Part shown: positions 1-8,112 of the stretch, piece after piece
How the letters are laid out: every line of letters starts with the position of its first letter
How positions within the stretch are numbered: position 1 is the stretch's first letter
Made by a program: the position numbers and the translations under genes
Notes under the pieces: generated by a model
Seen by the model: only the letters and a program-made list of their open reading frames with translations
Databases searched by the model: none
What the model was told of the DNA's origin: nothing
Source: Vibrio sagamiensis NBRC 104589
GTDB lineage: Bacteria > Pseudomonadota > Gammaproteobacteria > Enterobacterales > Vibrionaceae
Reading direction: 5' to 3'
Assembly: GCF_007990935.1 (NCBI RefSeq)
Contig: NZ_BJXJ01000011.1
Coordinates: 1-64,000 of the forward strand
DNA: 64,000 nucleotides

Positions 1-229
1 GCCCAACCATTTTGGGTAATGAGGCTGTAAATGGATTATTTATTCATTAAGAAGAGTAAGAAGCATAAATAATGCCAGATCTGGGGCGGGCATTCATGGG
101 GTCAATGGTGTGCTCTTATTGTGCTTTCAGGATATTTTGGGGATGAGCCAGTTCCATCACAAGCTAGTTGTTCTCTTTGTTAATTATCCAAATGCAGCTT
201 AGTTAAGCGTCCAGTCTGGCTGGAACAGT

Positions 230-1279
230 TCAGTTTTGAGTATACAGTGCCGGAGAACGAGACCATTCAAGCAAGGTGGAGTGTGATTGCTTTCCTATTA
301 AAGGGTACTGAATAATATCCCAGCGAGATAACTGTTTATCTTTGTCCCAGCTTTTGAGTTCGTAAGCGATAGTTTTGTTATCTAACCAAAAGATTTGATC
401 ATCGACACTGCGCTTTTCCTTAAGGGTGCGAACTTGATGGGATGAGAGATCCCAAACAGCAATATTCCAATGTGGCATCCCAAGAAGTCCAGTTTGAGAG
501 GTACTTTGCTGTTTAAAGGCAATTTGTTTGCCATCAGGAGATACAGATGGGCACTCGGCCCCTTCGAAAATGATATCTAGATTTTTAGATGCCACATTAC
601 CTTTCAATATGTAGCGCTCAGTGTTACTACCTAAGCTGACCAAAAAATCTTCCCCATTGGGAAAAAAGCTCACTCCCCAGAAATTAAAGGTACGATCTTT
701 TATCAGTTCATTATTTTTGTAGACATCGAAGCCCTCTAGATCATGATGATAAAAGCTTTTTAAGTCGACAATTTTTGTACTGGTGGAAAAGTTTCCGGAT
801 GATGTGTAGGAGTGGCCTTTCACAAAAGTGGTATAAGCAATAAACGAGCCCTGATTGTTGATCCTCATTCTATCTGGAATGCCAACGGCCCCGAATGTGT
901 TAAGAATATCTCCAAATTGATTAAAAATTTTCAGTACGAGATAACTGTGTGTTGGTTCTTTGACGATTTGTAAACAGCCGCCAAGAGCACCATTAAATGC
1001 GACACGTTCACAATTCAAATTAGAGAGAGGTTTAAAGTTTTCTGATATAGAAGGTGTCTTTGGAAAGCTGAGCATCAGTTGTCCATGATTTTGACCCGGA
1101 CGTTGGTCTATGGAGAGCAGGTTCGGTGGGTTATTTAGATTTTGGTGTAAAGGCTCTAAAGGACTATTACTTAATTGCAGAATGACGGCTTGTCGTTTCT
1201 GCACATGATAATAGAAGAATAGGGCAGATGATAAAACGGCAATGATCACGACTAAAAGTAAGATTTTATTTTTGCTCAT
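230..1279 (-). CDS. membrane-anchored or secreted propeller-like protein, unknown function
   Basis: 349 residues. I chose the ATG at 1279, preceded by AAAGGGAT, rather than an upstream ATG inside the transporter gene. This places the start one base after the stop of the upstream MFS gene, so the two are probably one operon. The N-terminus (lysines, then a hydrophobic stretch around residues 6-22) is a signal anchor or signal peptide. The rest contains repeated segments of the TolB/WD40-like kind (for example SVSPDGKQIAFK and SFFPNGEDFLV), suggesting a periplasmic beta-propeller. I do not recognise a specific family; the role may be linked to whatever the MFS protein carries. Confidence 0.7.
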   Translation of the reverse strand: MSKNKILLLVVIIAVLSSALFFYYHVQKRQAVILQLSNSPLEPLHQNLNNPPNLLSIDQRPGQNHGQLMLSFPKTPSISENFKPLSNLNCERVAFNGALGGCLQIVKEPTHSYLVLKIFNQFGDILNTFGAVGIPDRMRINNQGSFIAYTTFVKGHSYTSSGNFSTSTKIVDLKSFYHHDLEGFDVYKNNELIKDRTFNFWGVSFFPNGEDFLVSLGSNTERYILKGNVASKNLDIIFEGAECPSVSPDGKQIAFKQQSTSQTGLLGMPHWNIAVWDLSSHQVRTLKEKRSVDDQIFWLDNKTIAYELKSWDKDKQLSRWDIIQYPLIGKQSHSTLLEWSRSPALYTQN

Positions 1280-1280
1280 A

Positions 1281-2525
1281 TTAAATCCCTTTATCTGAAA
1301 AGTAATACTTTCCAATGGCGAAAAATAATGTGATGGCGCAGACAAGGCCAATTGATGCGCAAATCAACGATTGCTGTAAACCCATAAAATGCCATAAAGC
1401 ACCAAACCCAATAGAGGAAAGTAATTTACCGATAACAACGATACTGGTACTTATCGCAAGTGCAGACGTGAGGTATTGTTTCGAGACAAGGAGAGTGACT
1501 AACGCACATAAAATGCCATCTGTTGCGGCAAAGTGGATACCAATGAGTGCAGCGATGAGGATTAAAGCATAGGACGGTAGAATGGAAAACATCAATAAGG
1601 CATAAACGATAGCGAGTATTGCAAAACCTAATAGATAAACAGGAAATAGCCCCCAACGTCTTGAGAGTCTGGCGATTGGAACAACAGTACAACAAAATGT
1701 TAAGGCAGAGACAGCAAACAGCAGTGGAAAAAAATACGAACCTAATTCTGATTCTTGCATCACGGCAAGAAAAAGAAGGGATTCACTGACAGAAAAGGTA
1801 TTCAAGATTAAAACTAACGAGAGCAAAATAAGTAAAGGGCGTTGAAATACCCCTTTTTTAGTAAAGACCTGTGTTTTTTCTTCTTTAGACTGATCTCTGG
1901 GAACATAAATAATAAAAATAGCGAGACCGATAACAGACACCATCATACTGATAAAAAATACTGTGGCGTAGTTTTCAGGCAACCACAACAGGATGACAAA
2001 CGCAAAAATCGGTCCAAGCATCGCGCCAGCATTGTCTAGGAGTCTGTGAATCGAGAAATGGAACGCGACGTCTTTTTCTTGCCCTTTCACCTTTGCTATC
2101 AAAGCATCTCTGGGTGAGGTTCGAATACCTTTGCCAAGCCGATCTATAGCCATGAAGCCGATGATAGGGTAGATGTGTGAATTAAAAAAAGCTAACCCAC
2201 ATTTGCTGATGAATGATAAGCCATAGCCCGTGCCAGCAATACGTTTATACCATCCTGTTTTATCGCACACGTAGCCAGAAAGAATGCGGAATATGACAGA
2301 GAGTGAACCATAAAGACCATCATACACGCCAATCAATAAAATCGACACGCCAACCGAGGCAGAAAGGTAGATAGGTAAGGTGACCACTAACATTTCAGAA
2401 GATATATCGGTAAAAAAGCTACAAAAACCCAGTGCCCAGATGGTTTTGGGGATAGAAGCGACGACATGGCGATTCACGAAATAACCGCCAAAAGCTTTCC
2501 TTAGCTCACTGAAAGATAGGTACAT
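1281..2525 (-). CDS. MFS transporter
   Basis: 414 residues, about 12 hydrophobic segments, with a typical MFS loop 2-3 region (RILSGYVCDKTGWYKR) and a second conserved loop motif (DRLGKGIRTSPRDALIA). The latter is characteristic of a subgroup of major facilitator proteins annotated as sugar- or drug-type transporters. A good SD, AAGGAA, lies 5 bases before the ATG. It is the first gene of a probable two-gene operon with the propeller-like protein. The substrate cannot be deduced from sequence alone. Confidence 0.8.
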   Translation of the reverse strand: MYLSFSELRKAFGGYFVNRHVVASIPKTIWALGFCSFFTDISSEMLVVTLPIYLSASVGVSILLIGVYDGLYGSLSVIFRILSGYVCDKTGWYKRIAGTGYGLSFISKCGLAFFNSHIYPIIGFMAIDRLGKGIRTSPRDALIAKVKGQEKDVAFHFSIHRLLDNAGAMLGPIFAFVILLWLPENYATVFFISMMVSVIGLAIFIIYVPRDQSKEEKTQVFTKKGVFQRPLLILLSLVLILNTFSVSESLLFLAVMQESELGSYFFPLLFAVSALTFCCTVVPIARLSRRWGLFPVYLLGFAILAIVYALLMFSILPSYALILIAALIGIHFAATDGILCALVTLLVSKQYLTSALAISTSIVVIGKLLSSIGFGALWHFMGLQQSLICASIGLVCAITLFFAIGKYYFSDKGI

Positions 2526-3220
2526 ATCGTTCCTTGATCATTTTTATTACTATTGATAATAGAATAAAATGCTAAGGTTGTTGAGTTACAAGCCGTTATT
2601 GTCCAGGAACTATTGAGATTCCCTACCTGAACAGTAGCGGCTTAATTCATCTTAGAATGAGTGCCTGACTGAGCTAACCCCCGCTCTAAACGAAGCAACG
2701 TTAAGCGGTGCCCGCAAAGAATACATTCAAACGGGTCAACCTTCACAAATGCCTTCAGCATGGTGGCGTAACCTGACATGAAAGAGTTGTTTGATGGGAT
2801 TATTCGAACTCATGGCCTATAGGGTAAACGAGTCATGAAAGCGACTTAGTAAATTGAGTCTCTTTGTTTTCGGCTGTAGGGCACTGAGCGACAACGTCGC
2901 CGATTTGGTGCCTTGAGGATAATAGGAAAGTTATGTTATTTACAATGCTTATCCCAAGTTGTCTGACAAAAAGAGTTTGATTAAGCCATGAAAAAGTCAC
3001 TGAATTATACTCAATAGTTTCCACCTTGCTGCCTTTTTCAAGTCACTTAAACTGTCGCCCTCCAGCGTTTTATTAAACATTAATGGCCAGTATTTTTGGT
3101 TAAATTGGGTGAGTTTTTATATGTTTCAAAGGTGAGTGTTCTTACTCAGCCTTATCTTGAGGTCATTTCGGTATATAATCATCTGCTTCCTTGGTTTGTT
3201 AAAATAAAGGACCATAAATC
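2526..3220. other. intergenic region with transposase remnant
   Basis: Apart from the IS91-like remnant I see no convincing gene. A 63-codon open frame at 2833-3024 on the minus strand has no SD and no recognisable family. It may be more transposon debris. The last 40 bases carry the SD (AAGGA) of the phosphoesterase gene that follows. Confidence 0.5.
2642..2809 (-). pseudogene. C-terminal remnant of an IS91-like transposase
   Basis: Translating the minus strand gives a short open segment ending in a zinc-ribbon-like tail, with MLKAFVKVDPFECILCGHRL in the middle and a stop at 2642-2644. The DPFECILCG pattern is what I associate with the C-terminal end of IS91/ISCR-type transposases. An in-frame TGA at 2810-2812 closes it upstream, and no N-terminal catalytic part is present. 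So this is a decayed 3-prime end of a rolling-circle element. The family call rests on motif memory only. Confidence 0.4.
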
Positions 3221-3940
3221 ATGACATTTAAAGCCTATCTAATCAGTGATTGCCATTATGATATTAACAATCAATATTCACTGACCTCCTTGAAAAAAAC
3301 CATCAAAGAGATACAAGTCAGAGATGACTTTGATGCTATTTTTATTGCCGGTGATATTTGTAATAGCCCTAAACATGAACATTATGTTGCTTTTGAGCAG
3401 GAGTTTAACGGGGTATCCAGTAAACCAATTTATGCGATTGCGGGCAATCATGATGACTTAGAGCAGATGAAACGTTCGTTTTCTCATATTAGCACAGACA
3501 ACAAGGTTGAAACTGCAGAAAACGTTGACTTTATCTTGATGGACTCTAGTAAAAAGCCATATGAAACCATGCCATTAGGAGCAGGGCGGGTATCGCAAAG
3601 GGACATAAAAGCGCTTAGCCAGATCTCGAAGACAAGTATTATATTGGTACATCATCCCATATTTGCGGTGGGTAATGATACTTTTCAGACTCTTGGGATA
3701 GAAAACCGCTCACAATTGGTAGATGAAGTATTAAATAATGAACATATTCGATATATCTTGTGCGGCCATGGACACTACTTTATCCAGATAAATAGGGGGC
3801 ATGTTACTCAATATATGTCACCTTCAAGCTGCTATGGCTTTGATCACTCGATGGATAAGCTTGAAAAAACGTCACTCAAAGGCTTTCTTTCGATAGAAAT
3901 ACAAAATGATGAACTCACTGTGGAGAAAATTGATTTGTAG
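3221..3940 (+). CDS. calcineurin-like metallophosphoesterase
   Basis: 239 residues with all the metal-binding motifs of the family in order: D10-x-H12, GD45, GNHD at 75-78, HHP near 145 and GHGHYF near 185. Such enzymes use two metal ions to hydrolyse phosphomono- or diesters. The size and motif spacing recall cyclic-nucleotide phosphodiesterases of the CpdA type, but the substrate is not certain. A clear SD (AAAGGA) precedes the ATG. Cytoplasmic; no signal peptide. It appears to be monocistronic, with the next small gene 69 bases downstream. Confidence 0.8.
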   Translation: MTFKAYLISDCHYDINNQYSLTSLKKTIKEIQVRDDFDAIFIAGDICNSPKHEHYVAFEQEFNGVSSKPIYAIAGNHDDLEQMKRSFSHISTDNKVETAENVDFILMDSSKKPYETMPLGAGRVSQRDIKALSQISKTSIILVHHPIFAVGNDTFQTLGIENRSQLVDEVLNNEHIRYILCGHGHYFIQINRGHVTQYMSPSSCYGFDHSMDKLEKTSLKGFLSIEIQNDELTVEKIDL

Positions 3941-4009
3941 TTATTGATTGAACTTAAGTCATTTATAGAACGTAAAATATTTAATTATATTTTAAACCGC
4001 TAAGTGACT

Positions 4010-4225
4010 ATGAATCGAATTAACCCAGCTAAATTACACCATAGCAAGTGGACGGCAATTACCCCCACTAATAAAGAGAGACACTTTTTAGTTTCCGCTG
4101 TAGAGTTTGATGAAGATGGAGCAGTGATGTCATGCTTACTTGAAGCAGTGTTGACCAGAAAGGAGTATGCCATTGACTGGACAGAGCTGAAGAACAGTGA
4201 TAAATGGCATCAAGGTTGGAATTAA
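4010..4225 (+). CDS. small Trp-motif protein (TIGR02450-like)
   Basis: 71 residues starting MNRINPAKLHHSKWTA. This N-terminus matches my recollection of the TIGR02450 group of small conserved proteobacterial proteins of unknown function. The family normally begins at this Met, so I prefer the ATG at 4010 over the GTG at 4004. Conserved tryptophans are seen at the SKW, DWTEL, KWHQGW positions. No enzymatic motif is visible. Confidence 0.7.
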   Translation: MNRINPAKLHHSKWTAITPTNKERHFLVSAVEFDEDGAVMSCLLEAVLTRKEYAIDWTELKNSDKWHQGWN

Positions 4226-4320
4226 CCATTCAGTATTAATAGACTCGTGGATTTTTAAATGCAAGCTTTTCTATCTTGCTCATAGACACATTTACACTCA
4301 TTCCATCAGTCTTACTAAAT

Positions 4321-4347
4321 AAAAAAGCGGCTTACTACGCCGCTTAT
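4321..4347 (-). terminator. rho-independent terminator of the cytolysin gene
   Basis: A 7-bp stem (AAGCGGC/GCCGCTT) with a 7-base loop, followed on the minus strand by six T. It lies 24 bases beyond the stop of the cytolysin gene. Confidence 0.75.
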
Positions 4348-4370
4348 TATTTGCTTAAAGAACAAAAGCT

Positions 4371-6470
4371 CTAAAATGAAAGATTACGACTTGCTATGAC
4401 ATCGTATGATTGTGTGCCAGGACCACCAGTAACAAGCTGAACCTCCAACAAATTACTAGAAAAGTTATTTCTATCAACTGCAAGTGTCACATATCCATTC
4501 TTGCGAGAAGTACCATTGTCATAATAAGAATGGCCATTGTAGGTTTCGGCTATATATTGATGATCTTGGTTTCTGATGATAATACGATTCTTTGAATCAT
4601 ACAGTGCTTCTGGCATAGTCAAGTTAATGGTATTACCATTTTGAGTGGCAGAAATTTCATAGAATTCTTCTGGAGCGTTAGGGTTGTTATGAAAAACATC
4701 TGTATAGATAGTCAGTGTGCGTAAACTTACCTCGTTATTTTCATCACCGTTAAGTGTTAGTTCACCAGTATGTTTGTTATGACCTAAGTATAAATTAGTA
4801 TAGAATTGATTCTGCAATTTATCAGTCTCGTCTACCCATTCCCATCTTTGACTTAGGTTTTGATTACATGCTTGTAAAGCAGATAAATCAGTTCCATCTA
4901 AACATAAGCGAGTATTCATAGCACTAACGTATCGACCATCACTATCATATATAAATGACTGAGATGTTTTAGTTTTGTCACACTCTTTTGTTGAGATACT
5001 ATTATCTTCACTTGCTTGGACACAAAGGCTATTAAATGAACCAAGCTGTAAGTTTACAGGTCGACCACCAGTAAATACTGGATGTTCCCAATCTACAGTA
5101 AACTCAACCTTTTTACTTGCACGGTGATTCCCATCAGGGTAATCCCAGCCGTGATAACTTGTCCAATACCCAAAAACAATATAATGAGTGTAAGCACCGT
5201 GATAAATAGGTCTAATATTAACAGAAGAGTCTATTGTGTATGATGTAGACCCTGTTTCATCAGCATCAGCCTCAAAAATGACATCCATGTTAGGTACAAA
5301 GCTGGTGTAACTCAGTGGCCTGACTCTTGAAAGATCGGCTGGAAATACATCAACCCAATCAGCATCAGTGCTCCTATTTAATAATGACTCAGCTGTTGCA
5401 TATTGCTCACGTTGCCAAGTAAAGCTAACATTTTGGAAACCTTGTGAGTTACGAGTAACAGCATAATCTTGTGTATTAAAACTCAACCAATTTGTCTGAG
5501 TGTAACTTCCATTGGCTTCAAGCTTTCCTTTCGGCCCTGCTTTGTCTGCTTCAGCACTACCACTAACACCTAGTGTAAAAGACTCTGTTTCTTTATTTTC
5601 ATAGTTAGTGTTTATATTTTCCGGAAAGCTTTTAAGCACTCTGGTCTTATCATTATCAGCACTAATTACAAATTTGTAATCTTGGGCTATTGCACTGGTT
5701 GACCAGTTTTTAAAATAACCGTCTAGAATATGGTCTCGTTCATAAGATTTATAACTGAGTGAATCATTAAGGTGGATGGCTGCACCTGATGTTTCTTCAT
5801 CTAGGCTAATACGCACAATTTTTGCGTCTGGTGTTGCAGAACCAGTCACACCGAATTGAAGTGAACGCTCAAGCACTACACGATAAGTGAGAGAAATATG
5901 AGGGTTATTACAGAAATTGCGGGTCCCATGATTCCAAAGGTTTGAATTTCTAAATGTACATTCTTCCTGGGTAATTTGCCTATGAGCTCTAAGATAGAAA
6001 GACACATGTGGTAGCGTTTCATCATTGCTGGCTCTTTCAGAGTCTTGTGTTGCTGATGGCTCTAATTCACTGATATTAATGTCATCTTCATCCTCTAATG
6101 GAATGAAAAGTAACTCTCCTTTGTGCTCACTAATAATTAAAAGATCACTGTTAAAAGAGATACCTATTTCACTTCTTAAAAAACTTTTAGCATCAGCAAG
6201 CTGAGCACTATCTTCAATAGAGCTGAAATCCAAGAGATAACGTTTATTATTTTGTATAACATCTTTTTTAACTTCACGTAGAGAAGGTATGTTAGCGTCA
6301 TCATCAGCCTGAACCCAATCCATGGCATTAACATAAATTACTTGGCTATTATCTTGGACTTGGCTCAATATTTCAACGGCCACTCCTTGTGCATCATCTA
6401 CATTAGCAAATGATGGATTTATTAGTGTGCTTGATAATATAGCAGCACATAAAATACTTCTTTTATTCAT
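4371..6470 (-). CDS. leukocidin-family pore-forming cytolysin, VCC-like
   Basis: 699 residues. A signal peptide (cleavage likely after Ala22) is followed by a pro-domain to about residue 150, then a leukocidin/aerolysin-like cytolysin domain (about 155-465) with two cysteines 16 residues apart. Next comes a ricin-type beta-trefoil lectin domain (about 475-590, QRW motif), and then a further C-terminal beta-rich domain. This order matches V. cholerae cytolysin (VCC/HlyA), which is secreted as a protoxin, cleaved and assembled into heptameric pores. The C-terminal domain is where VCC has its glycan-binding beta-prism. A good SD (AAGGTAG) precedes the ATG and a strong terminator follows. It sits alone in an AT-rich accessory stretch. 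Identification is from domain order and motifs, not alignment. Confidence 0.8.
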   Translation of the reverse strand: MNKRSILCAAILSSTLINPSFANVDDAQGVAVEILSQVQDNSQVIYVNAMDWVQADDDANIPSLREVKKDVIQNNKRYLLDFSSIEDSAQLADAKSFLRSEIGISFNSDLLIISEHKGELLFIPLEDEDDINISELEPSATQDSERASNDETLPHVSFYLRAHRQITQEECTFRNSNLWNHGTRNFCNNPHISLTYRVVLERSLQFGVTGSATPDAKIVRISLDEETSGAAIHLNDSLSYKSYERDHILDGYFKNWSTSAIAQDYKFVISADNDKTRVLKSFPENINTNYENKETESFTLGVSGSAEADKAGPKGKLEANGSYTQTNWLSFNTQDYAVTRNSQGFQNVSFTWQREQYATAESLLNRSTDADWVDVFPADLSRVRPLSYTSFVPNMDVIFEADADETGSTSYTIDSSVNIRPIYHGAYTHYIVFGYWTSYHGWDYPDGNHRASKKVEFTVDWEHPVFTGGRPVNLQLGSFNSLCVQASEDNSISTKECDKTKTSQSFIYDSDGRYVSAMNTRLCLDGTDLSALQACNQNLSQRWEWVDETDKLQNQFYTNLYLGHNKHTGELTLNGDENNEVSLRTLTIYTDVFHNNPNAPEEFYEISATQNGNTINLTMPEALYDSKNRIIIRNQDHQYIAETYNGHSYYDNGTSRKNGYVTLAVDRNNFSSNLLEVQLVTGGPGTQSYDVIASRNLSF

Positions 6471-8112
6471 TAGACTACCTTATGTATTAACAAAGTATTA
6501 ATAACTGATGATTGTGTTAAATATATTAATATAAGGTTTTTTATTTTGACATGTTGATATTAAAAATATCATTGATCACTTCTCATTATAAAATAAAAAA
6601 TAATTTAGGTATTTTTTAGATTGGTTGATTATTTTTAGTTGACTAACTGAATCGCTCAGCAGATTTATAGTGGAGAGTAATAATTTACAGTCGATTATTT
6701 CCGGTCGCAGTAAGAGGTCATACAAGCTCAATACCAGTTTAGATAGGGAAAAATTCGAGGTTTGGATATAATAATTGATAATTAATAAAAAAATCATATA
6801 GATTTTTTCACTGAGGCCTAATTTAAATAGCCAGCTATAACATGATGGAGCACAGATTGAATATACGCTGTTAGTAAAGTCACAGAGGAACGCCTGCTAC
6901 TGCTTAATAGTATGAAACAAATATCTTTTGACTATCATATTTATTTTATGAATTCCGAAGGGGTAATTAATCATGTTAAATGAAACTAATTTTATCAATA
7001 TCGATTACTCTATCTGCCAATTTAATTTTTTCATCTCGATGAGCTACGATAATTCTTGTAATCCCCTTTTTTATTGAACTATTAATGTTTTTTCAGGAAT
7101 AGCATCAAGATGACAAATGGATTCATCAAAAAATATAACATCAGGTTGCTTGTATAATTTTCTAACCCTGCCGCCGCCACTGGCGTGTTTTAACATGTCG
7201 TCAGCAAGTTCTTTACCTACTTTACCTTCTGTGATTATTGCATTTTTATTATTTAGTTGTTTTTCTGAATTTTTTTTGTTAATTTTTGGTAAAGCCTTAC
7301 TAAAAATTTATAATGATTTGGGTACCTGTTTAGCGTGATTTTTTAATTAATTAACATGTTATTTGGCTATTGGAAAGATATTTTTGTTATTTAAATGCGA
7401 TTATTAAATGCTGAAGTTTAATGAATGATTAATTTCATTAAATGTTAAAAATAAAGAGGTCGGATTTTGGACTTCAATTATCTGATTCAATGCAATTTTT
7501 ATTCCACTCAATGGTAATCGAAAAACGATTTTATCTTATTGTTAATACCAAAGGAATTTAAATATGAAGTCGAAAAAATTATTTATACTTTAAAAGTTTT
7601 TAAGGGTATAGGCCCTAGTTATTGCTGGTTATGAAGTAGAAGTTTATCCATAGAACACAGTTGGTATGTGCTATGGAATAAAGAAGCAAATTTGTCAGGT
7701 GATTTCTGTGACTTAAGCTCTGCCATCATACGAGAGTGTAAGTTTGCTGATTTTTTTGGAGATTTCGATGGATTCTATTGAATAAAAAAATTGCTTGATT
7801 AAGGAAAGTTTATGAGAGGGCTTTTGAATACTTTTCAGATGACTAGTTGGTTAGACGCCTCACAGTACATGAATTTTCCAAGTTAGCGGCCTAACCCATC
7901 ATTATATTTTATGAAAACCAAAGAAAAAATACGAAATATTGAGCGATTTAACATTTATAACGTTTAGTTTGTATTTCTAAGGTGCATCAGTATTCATCCT
8001 GTGATTATATAAATTGCATGTTATTTCACAGTACTTGACTAATCATATGACATGAAACGTTTTAGTTTAGCTCAACGGTGTTTTGTCAACTGAGCATAAG
8101 GGATATATAACA
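6471..8112. other. AT-rich gene-poor region
   Basis: About 1.6 kb without an intact gene. It contains the ABC-ATPase remnant described separately. Around 7564-7790 there are several short, stop-interrupted reading segments with no recognisable family. The base composition is very AT-rich, as expected for transferred, decaying DNA. Confidence 0.6.
6976..7303 (-). pseudogene. remnant of an ABC exporter ATPase domain
   Basis: On the minus strand the translation contains a degenerate ABC signature (ASGGGRVRKLY), then PDVIFFDESICHLDA corresponding to Walker B and D-loop, then a frameshift. The frame resumes as GITRIIVAHRDEKIKLADRV, which includes the H-loop histidine. This is the pattern of ABC exporters with bacteriocin/toxin-type ATPase domains (typically ATSHLD and IIVAHRPETI). 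The Walker A half and the membrane domain are gone. It is a non-functional relic, possibly of a secretion system that once served this accessory region. Confidence 0.65.

Noticed and set aside
2640..2710. Possible integron attC site (GTTAAGC near CTAAC)
   Set aside because: The core motifs are not correctly paired and the region translates as a transposase tail on the minus strand.
7117..7338. 73-codon plus-strand frame
   Set aside because: It is the opposite strand of the ABC-ATPase remnant.
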